The position numbers were made by a program, and so were the translations under genes. This document shows positions 26,346-35,494 of a DNA stretch of 64,000 nt, in pieces. The DNA is from Bacillota bacterium (GTDB lineage: Bacteria > Bacillota > Clostridia > Acetivibrionales > JANLFN01): positions 178,410 to 242,409 of the forward strand of contig JAEZTC010000004.1 in the NCBI GenBank assembly GCA_023421675.1, read 5' to 3'. Positions within the stretch are counted from its first letter, which is position 1. Every line of letters begins with the position of its first letter. The notes below the pieces were generated by a model, which saw only the letters and a program-made list of their open reading frames with translations, searched no databases and was not told the origin of the DNA.

Positions 26346-27623
26346 ACTATCTTTATTGTTACTTGCCCTTCTTATGTCTGCTCCGAGGTTTCTGAACTTT
26401 TCTTCTATATTTTCGTAGCCTCTGTCTATGTATTTTACATTGTGAATTTCACTAGTCCCGCGTGCAACAAGTGCTGCTATAACCATTGCCGCACCTGCTC
26501 TTAAATCAGTTGCGTTAATGGGTGCACCTGAAAGCTCTGGTACTCCCTCGATGACTGCAATTCTTCCTTCAACCTTGATATTTGCTCCCATGCGTTTAAG
26601 CTCATCAATGTACTGAAAACGCAAATCCCAAACACCCTCGGTAATAGTACTTGTACCTTCTGCAAGGCATAACAGTACAGCTATTGGCGGGTGAAGGTCA
26701 GTTGGGAATCCCGGATAAGGAAGCGTTTTAATATTAACCTTTGTAATTTTATCTGTTCCTATAACCCTTATCCAATCTTCGCCTTCGACTATTTTAACAT
26801 TCATCTCCATAAGCTTGGCAGTAAGAGACTCCATATGCTTTGGAATAAGATTCTTTACAGTAACATCTCCTCCGGTTGCAGCAGCTGCTATCATAAAAGT
26901 TCCCGCTTCAATCTGATCGGGAATTATTGAATAGGTTCCGCCGCCTCTAAGGGATTCGACACCTTTAATCTTTATTACATCAGTTCCGGCACCTTTTACA
27001 TTGGCACCCATTGCATTAAGGAAATTGGCTACATCAACGACATGAGGCTCTTTAGCTGCATTTTCAATAGTTGTAATACCCTCAGCCCTGACAGCAGCAA
27101 GCATAAGGTTGATTGTTGCACCAACACTCACAACATCAAGATATATTTGGGTACCTACAAGCTTCTCTGCACGAACCTTGACAACACCATGTTCGATAGT
27201 AACCTTAGCTCCAAGAGCTTCAAAGCCTTTGATATGCTGATCCATAGGACGGAAACCAAAATCACACCCACCTGGCAGAGCTACTTCGGCATTTTTAAAC
27301 CTGCCTAAAAGTGCTCCAAGTAGATAGTAGGATGCTCTCATACTCTTTACCATTTCATATTCTGCTTTATACGAATTAACTTCCATTGCATCAATTGTAA
27401 TGGAATTATTGTCTTCATGTTTTAGTTTTGCACCGAGTTTCACGAGTAAATCAGTAATAATTTTAACATCTTTAATATCAGGGATATTCTCTATCCTGCA
27501 GGTCCCTTCAACAAGCAATGCGGCCGGAATAACAGCCACGGCAGCATTCTTTGCGCCACTAATGTACACTTCTCCATTAAGTGGTTTTTGTCCGTTGATT
27601 ACCAGCTTATCCAAATAAGTCAC
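26343..27623 (-). CDS. murA: UDP-N-acetylglucosamine 1-carboxyvinyltransferase MurA
   Basis: Catalyses the first committed step of peptidoglycan synthesis (PEP to UDP-GlcNAc). About 426 residues. The catalytic cysteine is present in LPGGCDFGFRPMDQHIKG, and the N-terminal KNAAVAVIPAALL lysine/asparagine motif is intact. The frame opens at a TTG 12 codons earlier; the GTG at 27623 has AGGA 8 nt upstream and gives the usual N-terminus, so I prefer it. It lies within the wal operon. Confidence 0.92.
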   Translation of the reverse strand: MTYLDKLVINGQKPLNGEVYISGAKNAAVAVIPAALLVEGTCRIENIPDIKDVKIITDLLVKLGAKLKHEDNNSITIDAMEVNSYKAEYEMVKSMRASYYLLGALLGRFKNAEVALPGGCDFGFRPMDQHIKGFEALGAKVTIEHGVVKVRAEKLVGTQIYLDVVSVGATINLMLAAVRAEGITTIENAAKEPHVVDVANFLNAMGANVKGAGTDVIKIKGVESLRGGGTYSIIPDQIEAGTFMIAAAATGGDVTVKNLIPKHMESLTAKLMEMNVKIVEGEDWIRVIGTDKITKVNIKTLPYPGFPTDLHPPIAVLLCLAEGTSTITEGVWDLRFQYIDELKRMGANIKVEGRIAVIEGVPELSGAPINATDLRAGAAMVIAALVARGTSEIHNVKYIDRGYENIEEKFRNLGADIRRASNNKDS

Positions 27624-27701
27624 ACCAGCTTTCCTATCATTTGCAAACGTTAGGTACAATAAGCAATAATATTATAACACTATAAAATAATAAATAAAAG
27701 G

Positions 27702-27729
27702 TAAAGCTTTTAATTATATTAAAGCTTTA
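27702..27729 (-). terminator. AT-rich hairpin between yycI and murA
   Basis: 9-bp stem TAAAGCTTT / AAAGCTTTA with a 10-nt loop and T-rich downstream sequence on the minus strand. It could partially terminate transcription inside the operon; too AT-rich to be certain. Confidence 0.4.
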
Positions 27730-27776
27730 TTTTACAACTTAATTATACCATTGTATCCTTAAGCCATCATAGATTA

Positions 27777-28604
27777 CTAAAATACCGGCTGTCCATCATA
27801 AATACTGAAATAATGGACACTGCTGTCTGAAGAACTGATACGCCATACGGGACCGCTGTATATCTCCCTTGACCCTTCTTCACGGCTATATTCCTTGTAG
27901 CCCATGTCAATACCTGTAATGGTCAGCTTCCCGGCCTGTATGTAGTCCTTTAAAAGTATCTGATATGCAGAAATAATTTTCTTGTTTTTACTTACAGCCA
28001 TCTCTGTAGGTTTTCTTACCTCGCATTCCAGAGAGGTTAACCCCTTACCAGAAATACTTACCTTGATAAAGCTGTCATATACAAGGTAATCCTTGTATTT
28101 TTCATAATAAACAGCCTGTACCGTACCGTTTCTCAAGCTGTAACTGTCAAGGACGTATTCCTCAGAATCAAGTCCCAATTTATTTATAATACCCTTAATG
28201 TATTTAATAATTTCACTTTTTTGAGAAATATTTATAGTCGTTTGAGGATTACTGTCACTGTAAGCAAGATAGTTCTCCTGCATAAAAGCAAGGGTTTTTG
28301 CTCCTTGAGTAATCTTTTGATTATAATCTGCTGTTTCAGGAATATTCACCTTGTCCATAAATATAGATGCAGTTTTTTTAATATCAAACTTATAGCTGCT
28401 AAATGCAAGTCTTCCGGGATCGGTTGCAGTTCGAGGTATAGTGCAGTCGACTTTTATACCCCTCTGTTCCAATGTCTGAACAGCGTGAGAAATTGTTTTT
28501 TCCGAAACCTTATCAGTTGAATAAGTAAATATATTAACAAGAAGAAAAACATTAAGCGCTGCGAACAAAGCTATAAGAATTGTCTTAGCCTTTCCAAGTT
28601 CCAT
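27777..28604 (-). CDS. walI: WalK regulatory membrane protein YycI-like (WalI)
   Basis: A 275-residue protein with one N-terminal membrane helix (about 8-27) and a large extracellular part, as for YycI. The order after walK and yycH fits, and the C-terminal segment (YSGPVWRISS ... HYFSIYDGQP) is typical of the family. With YycH it modulates WalK activity in the membrane. A TTG two codons earlier is possible; the ATG at 28604 has GAGG at good spacing and lies two bases after the yycH stop, implying coupling. Confidence 0.82.
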   Translation of the reverse strand: MELGKAKTILIALFAALNVFLLVNIFTYSTDKVSEKTISHAVQTLEQRGIKVDCTIPRTATDPGRLAFSSYKFDIKKTASIFMDKVNIPETADYNQKITQGAKTLAFMQENYLAYSDSNPQTTINISQKSEIIKYIKGIINKLGLDSEEYVLDSYSLRNGTVQAVYYEKYKDYLVYDSFIKVSISGKGLTSLECEVRKPTEMAVSKNKKIISAYQILLKDYIQAGKLTITGIDMGYKEYSREEGSREIYSGPVWRISSSDSSVHYFSIYDGQPVF

Positions 28605-28606
28605 AA

Positions 28607-30085
28607 TCAATCCTCGCCTTTCTGGCGGGCAGGTATGCTGTAAACCTTTCCATCACTGGTTACAACAACCCACATAGGCTTTAGCAACTGCTTTTCGCCG
28701 ATATTTTTAATTATATAGGAAAGTCTTACATCTTCCATAAAGAAATTACTCTCACTTGTCAGCTGCTTATAATCATCAAAATAATTGGAAATTAAATCAG
28801 TGAAACTATCGTTGTACCTTACTGTATCTTTGCTCTGCTCAAATTTCATAATAATCCACCATGCATTAATAACACGTTTACTGTTAGCTCTTATTGTAAT
28901 TGCATTTTTAAACGCTGAAGTATCTTCCCCATTTAAGGAATAATCAGTATTGATTGTCATTCCATCTATAACATAGTCAAAGGTAAACTCAATATAATCT
29001 TTTTGTCTGTTGACGCCAGAAAGGTATATTTGTGGTGCGGTATCTCCCTCAATCAAAGATTTTCTCTTTTCTATAAACGTAACAGCATTTTCAAAGGACT
29101 TGTTGAGATTTGTATTTTCGGTTTCCCCCGGTGAGGAAATGTATTTATACTCCAGAAGTCCGTTGTTATGAATACGGAAAACATTATTTATATTCTTAAA
29201 AACAAGGGCATTATCAATAGGACTTACAGTAGAATCGTAATTGGAGTCCCTTTCTCCAAGAACTGCATTTTCAATGTTTGAATAATCTGAAGATGTCTTA
29301 ATTGCCTTGCCGGTGAGCAGCTCAGGTACAGAGCAGTTGTAATTGAAATAGTCTCCAAACCTTGAGCCTTTTGGGAAGAATACATCCGGCCTTACAGGTA
29401 TTGGTTTATCTGTTTTTCCTATTTCAGTTACAGTACTACATTGCCTTTTACCGCTTTCAGGGTCACTGTAATAACTGTAAATCTTATCAAATTCATCCCT
29501 GCTTAAGCCGTTTTTACTGAAGGGAAGAACATACCTGTGAATCCTGTTACCATCGTAAATATAGAATATCTGGTTGTTATTTACGTCCTCCCATGGAAGA
29601 AGCATTATCTTATAAATACCGTCAAGCTCCCTGGCAGACGTATCGTCACCCGTTAGAAAAAGTGAAATAAGGTCTGATTTGATAGGTGTATTAAAGTCAA
29701 GAATTATTCCTTTTTTATTGATAAGCTTGCCCCATTCTTCATCAGAATAAGGCACTGCTTCCTGTGCTTCCGCCTTCACGCCCTTCGCAAGCTGTTTAAG
29801 GTAATTGTCCCTTATATCCTTCCACAGTCTGTCAAAAGCATCTTCCTTCTCGCTAACATTCCAGTGAAGCTCTACTCCTCCTGACAGAACCATCCTGTAA
29901 GGCTTAAAATAATCATCGTTTATATTACTGCTTGTGCTCGATGAGTTAGTAAAAAGGTTCGATAAAAAACTAATAGGAAGCCCGTGGTTCTGGTAAAACC
30001 ATAGGATTCCTACCTCAATTATGCTTGTTAACAGCAATATAAGTAATACGATTGATTTTATTCTTTCCTTACTTATATGTTTCAT
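28607..30085 (-). CDS. walH: WalK regulatory membrane protein YycH-like (WalH)
   Basis: A 492-residue protein with one membrane segment (about 11-30) and a long extracellular region containing a Ser/Asn-rich linker followed by YycH-type domains. Sequence similarity across the family is low; the call rests on topology, length and position between walK and yycI. YycH and YycI form a complex with the WalK sensor and tune cell-wall gene expression. Confidence 0.8.
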   Translation of the reverse strand: MKHISKERIKSIVLLILLLTSIIEVGILWFYQNHGLPISFLSNLFTNSSSTSSNINDDYFKPYRMVLSGGVELHWNVSEKEDAFDRLWKDIRDNYLKQLAKGVKAEAQEAVPYSDEEWGKLINKKGIILDFNTPIKSDLISLFLTGDDTSARELDGIYKIMLLPWEDVNNNQIFYIYDGNRIHRYVLPFSKNGLSRDEFDKIYSYYSDPESGKRQCSTVTEIGKTDKPIPVRPDVFFPKGSRFGDYFNYNCSVPELLTGKAIKTSSDYSNIENAVLGERDSNYDSTVSPIDNALVFKNINNVFRIHNNGLLEYKYISSPGETENTNLNKSFENAVTFIEKRKSLIEGDTAPQIYLSGVNRQKDYIEFTFDYVIDGMTINTDYSLNGEDTSAFKNAITIRANSKRVINAWWIIMKFEQSKDTVRYNDSFTDLISNYFDDYKQLTSESNFFMEDVRLSYIIKNIGEKQLLKPMWVVVTSDGKVYSIPARQKGED

Positions 30086-30156
30086 TTAAATAACAAGTTC
30101 CCTCATAAATTAATTGTTGTAATTTTCCTGTAGATTGATTATTGAGAGAGGTTTAA

Positions 30157-30639
30157 TTATTTTTTCGGATTGAACATGTTTCCGAAAACATTGATACCCT
30201 GTCCCAAAGTGTTTTCTATTCTGGTTATTACAAAATCGGTTATCTGAGTTCTTTCATCGTTAGCTCTTGTTGCTACTATTCTGAATCTGTTTGCACCCTT
30301 GTGAAGGCTGAAGGATCTTTGGAAGTATCCATCCTCACTCATATTCCAGGAGCTTTCATCATCAACATCTGCAAATCTGACATATTTGTCTTTATCGCTG
30401 TCATATTTAAGAACCATTACTTTAACGCCGTCATATTTGGAAGTCCCTGCAATAGCGTAAGTCGTATATGCTATTATATCCTTTTCCTCTTCGGGCTTAG
30501 TAATTGTAACAAAATAATCCTTTGTTGATGGTGTATCCTTACTGTAAACCGATTCGTCAGGAGACGCCGCAAAAGCCGGTACACTTAGTACTGAAAATGC
30601 TATAACAAAAATAAGAACGCTGCATAATTTCTTGAACAT
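30157..30639 (-). CDS. Secreted protein of unknown function in the wal operon
   Basis: A 160-residue protein with a clear signal peptide (residues about 1-24; cleavage near AFAAS) and a predicted beta-rich body (TTYAIAGTSKYDGVKVMVL, then HKGANRFRIVATRANDERTQ), which looks like a single Ig-like or carbohydrate-binding-type fold. It sits between walK and yycH, where Bacillus and Staphylococcus have nothing. Start at 30639 has GAGGTG upstream. Possible role: an exported partner of the WalK/YycHI sensory complex. Not recognised as a named family. Confidence 0.75.
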   Translation of the reverse strand: MFKKLCSVLIFVIAFSVLSVPAFAASPDESVYSKDTPSTKDYFVTITKPEEEKDIIAYTTYAIAGTSKYDGVKVMVLKYDSDKDKYVRFADVDDESSWNMSEDGYFQRSFSLHKGANRFRIVATRANDERTQITDFVITRIENTLGQGINVFGNMFNPKK

Positions 30640-30722
30640 TTGGCTACACCTCAAAAGAAACTGTTAGTTTTTTTAGATTAATTTTCTATTTATAATTATA
30701 CAGCTTTTATATTACAAAACAA

Positions 30723-32522
30723 TTACACGGCATTTAAGTTTGAGTTACATATTGGAAGCTTTACCGTTATTTCTGTACCTTTTCCAAGTGTGCTGCTTAC
30801 AAGGATTGTTCCGCCATGCGCCTCAACAATTTCCTTGGCAATGGAAAGCCCAAGTCCTGTTCCCCCCATTTCCCTGGATCGCGCCTTATCAACACGGTAA
30901 AACCTTTCAAATATCCTGTCTACATCTGCCTGAGGTATCCCTATTCCGGTATCGGCCACCTTAACATAAACATCATTATAAAGCTTGCTTGTATACATGG
31001 TTATCTTACCGCCGGCAGGCGTATATTTTATTGCATTGCTCAGAATGTTAAGCACCACCTGCTCTATTCTGTCATAATCCCCCTGTATTACAGGAATATC
31101 TCCAATAACATAGTTCTCAAGAATGAGACCTTTATTCTTAGCTTCCATGCACATTTTCTCAACTGATTCCGCTACCAGCTCAGAAAGCATTAAGTCCTTC
31201 ATATTCCATTGAACCTGTCTGTTTTCAATTTTAGTAAGCTGCAGCAAATCCTTTACAAGCCTTGTCATACGGTCCGCTTCTGAGTTTATAACTCCAAGGA
31301 ATCTCAGCATTGTCTCAGGTTCTTCAGATGCACCATCGAGGAGCGTTTCAGCATAGCTTTTTATAGAAGTAAGAGGAGTTCTCAACTCATGTGATACATT
31401 TGCGACGAAGTCCCTTCTCATGTTTTCAAGCTTTTCCTGTTCGGTGATATCCTGGAGAACAATGATTATTCCTCCCGGCTTATTTTCCTCACCTTTAAAC
31501 AACACAAAGTTTACCTTGATAGTCCGGTCACCGATTGCAATAATCTTTTCATCATTAGCGACCGTCTGCATGTAAAGTATTTCTTCAAGCGTTATAGATA
31601 GGTCGTGCAACCTTGAGAAAGTATTGAAGTCACACTTAAAATCATTTTTACTGAGAATTGATTCAGCAACAGGGTTAATATGAATCATTTCGCCGTTTAT
31701 ATTGAAAGCGATTACTCCGTCGGTCATATTGTTAAGTATCGTTTCAACCTTGTTCTTTTCGTTTGATATTTCCCCAAGAGTATCTTTAAGCTCACCAGCC
31801 ATGTAGTTGAAGGTCTTGGTAAGCTTTCCTATTTCGTCGTTGGACTTGACCGGTAAAGGCTGGTCAAAATTACCCGAGGCAATGTCCTGGGCCTTATGCA
31901 TTATTCTAACGATAGGAACGGTAATAGTCTTTGAAAGGGCGTATCCAAGGCCAAGTGAAAATAAAATAGCCAAAAGACAAGTAATAATTATTATTGAATT
32001 AAACTCTCCAATAATTTTACCCCATTCATCGTCATAGTATCTGAAATAAAGAATATAGCCGTTTTTGACCGCCGTTGCATAATCGAAGTACAAGGTGTTG
32101 GAATCATCCGAAATCACATGTTTGTTTGTATTTCCCTTATCCCCGCCGGCCATTACAGCATTAAGATTTTCAGATTTTAATATCTGATATGAAAACTCAT
32201 CATGGTTATCCGCATACCTGGTATCTGATGAGTAAATAACCTTATTTGAAGCCTTGTCAAGAACAGTCAATGAAAACCCGTCGGATGTCCTGAAGGTAAT
32301 TATTGAATTTCTATCCTTTGAAAGATTGTTGTATATATCCTCCGCTGTAGGTTTACCCTTAATAATATCCCAATTGTCCAAACCGCTTTTAATTTTATCT
32401 TCAAAAACTTTGTAATATGAAGACTGAACCCTTCCGTTCAAGGTAACACCTACAAAAAACATCAGTGCTACAATTATCAGAATAAGTATAAGTACAAGTC
32501 TCCACTGAAGGCTTTTAAACAT
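30723..32522 (-). CDS. walK: Cell-wall sensor histidine kinase WalK
   Basis: A 599-residue sensor kinase. TM1 (about 7-28), extracellular sensor (about 30-170), TM2 (about 172-195), HAMP (about 196-248), PAS (about 258-360), HisKA with the phospho-acceptor in NVSHELRTPLTSIKSYAETL, and the ATPase domain (N-box LNILSNAIKYTP, G1 ADTGIGIP, G2 GGTGLGLSIAKEI). This is the full WalK layout. It controls essential peptidoglycan turnover genes through WalR. GAGAGG lies just before the ATG, 54 nt after walR. Confidence 0.95.
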   Translation of the reverse strand: MFKSLQWRLVLILILIIVALMFFVGVTLNGRVQSSYYKVFEDKIKSGLDNWDIIKGKPTAEDIYNNLSKDRNSIITFRTSDGFSLTVLDKASNKVIYSSDTRYADNHDEFSYQILKSENLNAVMAGGDKGNTNKHVISDDSNTLYFDYATAVKNGYILYFRYYDDEWGKIIGEFNSIIIITCLLAILFSLGLGYALSKTITVPIVRIMHKAQDIASGNFDQPLPVKSNDEIGKLTKTFNYMAGELKDTLGEISNEKNKVETILNNMTDGVIAFNINGEMIHINPVAESILSKNDFKCDFNTFSRLHDLSITLEEILYMQTVANDEKIIAIGDRTIKVNFVLFKGEENKPGGIIIVLQDITEQEKLENMRRDFVANVSHELRTPLTSIKSYAETLLDGASEEPETMLRFLGVINSEADRMTRLVKDLLQLTKIENRQVQWNMKDLMLSELVAESVEKMCMEAKNKGLILENYVIGDIPVIQGDYDRIEQVVLNILSNAIKYTPAGGKITMYTSKLYNDVYVKVADTGIGIPQADVDRIFERFYRVDKARSREMGGTGLGLSIAKEIVEAHGGTILVSSTLGKGTEITVKLPICNSNLNAV

Positions 32523-32576
32523 GGTAACCTCTCAAAAGGTATTAATTAATTATTGCAATAAATGAAATAAAATAAA

Positions 32577-33269
32577 TCAGCTTACTTTATTGAAGTAATA
32601 TCCAACGCCTCTTTTTGTCATTATATATTGAGGATTTGCAGGATCATTTTCAAGCTTTTCTCTTACACGCCTTACCGTAACATCTACGGTACGCACATCC
32701 CCGTAATATTCATAGCCCCAAACCTTTTCAAGCAGCGATTCCCTGGAAAATATCTGGTTCTGCTGAACTGCCAGGAACTTTACAAGCTCAAATTCACGAA
32801 GCGTAAGTTCAATTATTTCACCGTCCCTTGTCACTTCATATCTGTCGACGTCTATTAACAAAGGCCCATACCTCAGAACATTTCCGGAACTTTTAGCACT
32901 ATCATCTACTGTCCTTCTTAAGTTTGCTTTTATTCTTGCAACAAGCTCTCTTGGACTGAAAGGTTTGGTAATATAATCATCCGCACCAAGTTCCAGACCC
33001 AATACCTTATCAACCTCTTCCTCCTTGGCTGTAAGCATAAGTATCGGGGTTGACAGCGTCTGCCTGAGCTTTTTGCATACAGTGAATCCATCCTGCTTGG
33101 GCAGCATGATATCAAGAAGAATAAGATCCGGAGTAGAACTTAAAGCCATTTCTACAGCCTGTTCACCATCATAGGCTTCAATGGTCTCAAATCCTTCCTT
33201 TTTAAGGTTAAACTTTATTATATCTACTATATTCTTCTCATCATCAACAATAAGAATCTTTTTACCCAC
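32577..33269 (-). CDS. walR: Response regulator WalR
   Basis: A 230-residue OmpR-family regulator: receiver domain (about 1-120; KILIVDDE, phospho-acceptor in LILLDIMLP, conserved Lys in ITKPFSPREL) and winged-helix DNA-binding domain (about 135-228; VDVTVRRVREKLE). The open frame starts at a GTG overlapping the ribosome site, so the next GTG (33269, AAGGAG 8 nt upstream) is chosen. First gene of the wal operon; in Firmicutes WalR is usually essential. The 350 bases between it and the divergent Spo0E-like gene are very AT-rich promoter DNA. Confidence 0.95.
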   Translation of the reverse strand: MGKKILIVDDEKNIVDIIKFNLKKEGFETIEAYDGEQAVEMALSSTPDLILLDIMLPKQDGFTVCKKLRQTLSTPILMLTAKEEEVDKVLGLELGADDYITKPFSPRELVARIKANLRRTVDDSAKSSGNVLRYGPLLIDVDRYEVTRDGEIIELTLREFELVKFLAVQQNQIFSRESLLEKVWGYEYYGDVRTVDVTVRRVREKLENDPANPQYIMTKRGVGYYFNKVS

Positions 33270-33629
33270 TAAATACACTCCTTATAAAATAAGATAAGAA
33301 CTATATAAGAAATTTACTTCATCGTATATAGATAAAAGGCCCACATTCATTAGACATGGAATGTAACAATTTAGTTCCAAAATAATAAATTTTATATTAA
33401 AAATATGTTACAACTTTATATAGTCAATTATAACATTAATCCTGCATAAGAAAATATATATTTTACTACATTAAACCCAGTATATTACAATATGTACCTT
33501 TTTGTAAAATTATAAAGCACTTTATATATTTATAATATATTATAAAAAAATATATACTTTTTTACCATATAATGTTATAATATCTATATACTACTTATTG
33601 AAAACCAGCCATTGAGGGGGGTCTGTCAT

Positions 33630-33836
33630 ATGTCAAATGATTTTATGTACGCCCTTATCGCAAAAATGTATGTAAAACTTAATAACCTTGTTGAAAAGAA
33701 TAATCAAGATCTTCTATCAGCCGAGGTTTTGAGTTACAGTCAAAGGCTCGACAGAGTGTTAGTAGTATTTACACGAAGGATGAATCAAAAAAAAGCATAC
33801 AAAAGCGATCAGAGTGAAAAAACAAAAGTATCTTGA
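33630..33836 (+). CDS. Spo0E-like aspartyl-phosphate phosphatase
   Basis: A 68-residue helical protein with the Spo0E-family dimer-hairpin pattern; the signature is in LLSAEVLSYSQRLDRVLVVF, where SQRLD corresponds to the S-x-x-L-D motif. Such proteins dephosphorylate Spo0A~P and delay sporulation. The frame opens at an upstream TTG, but the ATG at 33630 follows GAGGGGGG. It is divergent from walR. Family position is clear; the target in this organism is inference. Confidence 0.8.
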   Translation: MSNDFMYALIAKMYVKLNNLVEKNNQDLLSAEVLSYSQRLDRVLVVFTRRMNQKKAYKSDQSEKTKVS

Positions 33837-33978
33837 AGTAGTTTGTTCAAATTAAATCAATTCTATTAAGAACATAAAAACAGTTCTTTATTAAACTTTG
33901 CAGCCAAGGATTATTTCCTGAAAGCAGAATTACAGCAGTTATTAAGGAAATAAACCCTATTTCCTCATAAAAACAAAT

Positions 33979-33999
33979 GCCCGACCTTTTAAGCCGAGC
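33979..33999 (-). terminator. Terminator of the epimerase operon
   Basis: 7-bp stem with G-U pairs (GCUCGGC / GUCGGGC), A/U loop, followed by ATTTGTTTTT on the minus strand. Confidence 0.6.
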
Positions 34000-34017
34000 A
34001 ATACTTTTAATTGGAAT

Positions 34018-34959
34018 TTACTGTTTCCCCTTCATCCATTCAAGAAGTCTGGACAATCCCTCTTCAAGCCCTACTTTTGCCTTATAGTCAAGTATTTGTT
34101 TTGCTTTTGATATATCAGATACCGAATGCTTTACGTCCCCTACTCTTTCCTGTTCATATACCGATGTTATGTTTGTTCCGACCAGTTTGTTGAGAATACC
34201 AATAAGCTCGTTAAGATTAATTCTTTCACCGCAGCCTATGTTTATTACTTCGGAATCCCCAGGCCATTTACATGAACATGCAGCAAGGTTGGCATCCACA
34301 ACATTATCAATGTAAATAAAATCCCTGCTTGTAAGCCCATCACCAAAAATAACAGGTGCTTTTCCCTGCAAAAGGAGATTGGCAAATATTGAAATGACAC
34401 CCGCATAGTATGAGTTTGGGTCCTGCTTTGGTCCAAAGACATTGAAATACCTAAGTGATAGCACCTCAAGACCGTAAATACTATAAAATGCTTTGCCGTA
34501 GTACTCCTGTGTCAGCTTTGCCACAGCATATGGTGACAGAGGCTCAGGCAACATATGCTCACGTTTGGGAAGTTCAGGATTGTTACCGTATGCAGCTGCT
34601 GATACAGCCTGTACAATCCTCTTCACAGTCTTACTGTCTACAGCTGCCTTAAAAAGATTAACAGTAGTTGTAACAATACTGTTATTAACACCTATAGGGT
34701 CTTCAACCGATTTAGGAACCGAAGGTATTGCAGCATGGTGAAGTATGTAATCTACTCCCTTTACACTTTCACAGGCAACCTCAAAATTTGAAAGATCACC
34801 TTTTATAAATTCAATTCTATCCATAAATTCAGAAATATTTTCAAGCTTTCCTGTTGAAAGATTATCAACTACTCTGACTTCGTGGCCCATGCCAATAAGT
34901 CTTTCAACGAGGTTGGAACCAATAAATCCGGCCCCCCCGGTAACAAGATACTTTGACAT
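34018..34959 (-). CDS. NAD-dependent nucleotide-sugar epimerase/dehydratase
   Basis: A 313-residue extended short-chain dehydrogenase. NAD motif TGGAGFIGSNLVERL near the N-terminus, acidic residue in VVDNLSTG, catalytic YAVAK (SPYAVAKLTQEYY) and the RYFNVFGP segment of UDP-sugar 4-epimerases. The catalytic Ser region reads QAVSAAAYGN, slightly unlike the usual SSSxxYG. The closest functional groups are UDP-glucose/GlcNAc 4-epimerases for surface polysaccharides. The ATG at 34959 has GGAGG 6 nt upstream; 17 nt separate it from VanZ. Confidence 0.87.
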   Translation of the reverse strand: MSKYLVTGGAGFIGSNLVERLIGMGHEVRVVDNLSTGKLENISEFMDRIEFIKGDLSNFEVACESVKGVDYILHHAAIPSVPKSVEDPIGVNNSIVTTTVNLFKAAVDSKTVKRIVQAVSAAAYGNNPELPKREHMLPEPLSPYAVAKLTQEYYGKAFYSIYGLEVLSLRYFNVFGPKQDPNSYYAGVISIFANLLLQGKAPVIFGDGLTSRDFIYIDNVVDANLAACSCKWPGDSEVINIGCGERINLNELIGILNKLVGTNITSVYEQERVGDVKHSVSDISKAKQILDYKAKVGLEEGLSRLLEWMKGKQ

Positions 34960-34975
34960 TTTCAACCTCCACCAA

Positions 34976-35458
34976 TTATATGTTAACGAGTGATTTTTTT
35001 CTTCGTTTTATAAAGTATACAATAATTATTGCAGCAAATGCAAATATTGTATCAAGGACAATATCGCTTAATCTTGCAGCACGCCCTTCTACAAACAACT
35101 GATGGAATTCATCTGAAGCAGCATAAATAGTACAAACTGCCAGTGCTATAATATGATATTTCCCTATTAAAAGACGTGCAAAAAGGCTGGCAGTAAGACC
35201 TCCAAGTATTGCAAACTCTATCGCATGCCCGCTCTTGCGTACATAGTGGTCACCATTAAGTATAACATCCTTAATAAAGGAAGGTGAATCCCCGTTAAAT
35301 ATCCAATCGAAGAAATCCATAAGGTGCTGAGCAATCTTGCTGCTTATTTGTGTTGAATCCGTCCCTGGCTGCGCCGAAAAATAGAATATTACAACCATCC
35401 AAGCTATTACAACACCAATTAAAATATATGAGTGTTTATCAATTTTATTAGTTTTCAA
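34976..35458 (-). CDS. VanZ family membrane protein
   Basis: A 160-residue protein with four hydrophobic segments and the VanZ signature (KSGHAIEFAILG and SDEFHQLFVEGRAARLSDIV). VanZ proteins confer low-level teicoplanin resistance in enterococci by an unknown mechanism; in clostridia they are widespread and not proof of resistance. The start is a TTG at 35458 with GGCGGA upstream. It lies between a TolC-like gene and the epimerase, probably one operon. Confidence 0.88.
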   Translation of the reverse strand: MKTNKIDKHSYILIGVVIAWMVVIFYFSAQPGTDSTQISSKIAQHLMDFFDWIFNGDSPSFIKDVILNGDHYVRKSGHAIEFAILGGLTASLFARLLIGKYHIIALAVCTIYAASDEFHQLFVEGRAARLSDIVLDTIFAFAAIIIVYFIKRRKKSLVNI

Positions 35459-35494
35459 TAATATCCGCCTTTATAGTACAATGATTCAGCTGTG

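Noticed and set aside
33279..33611. WalR binding site in the walR/Spo0E-like spacer
   Set aside because: Only partial TGTWAH-like half-sites at wrong spacing are visible; not enough to call.
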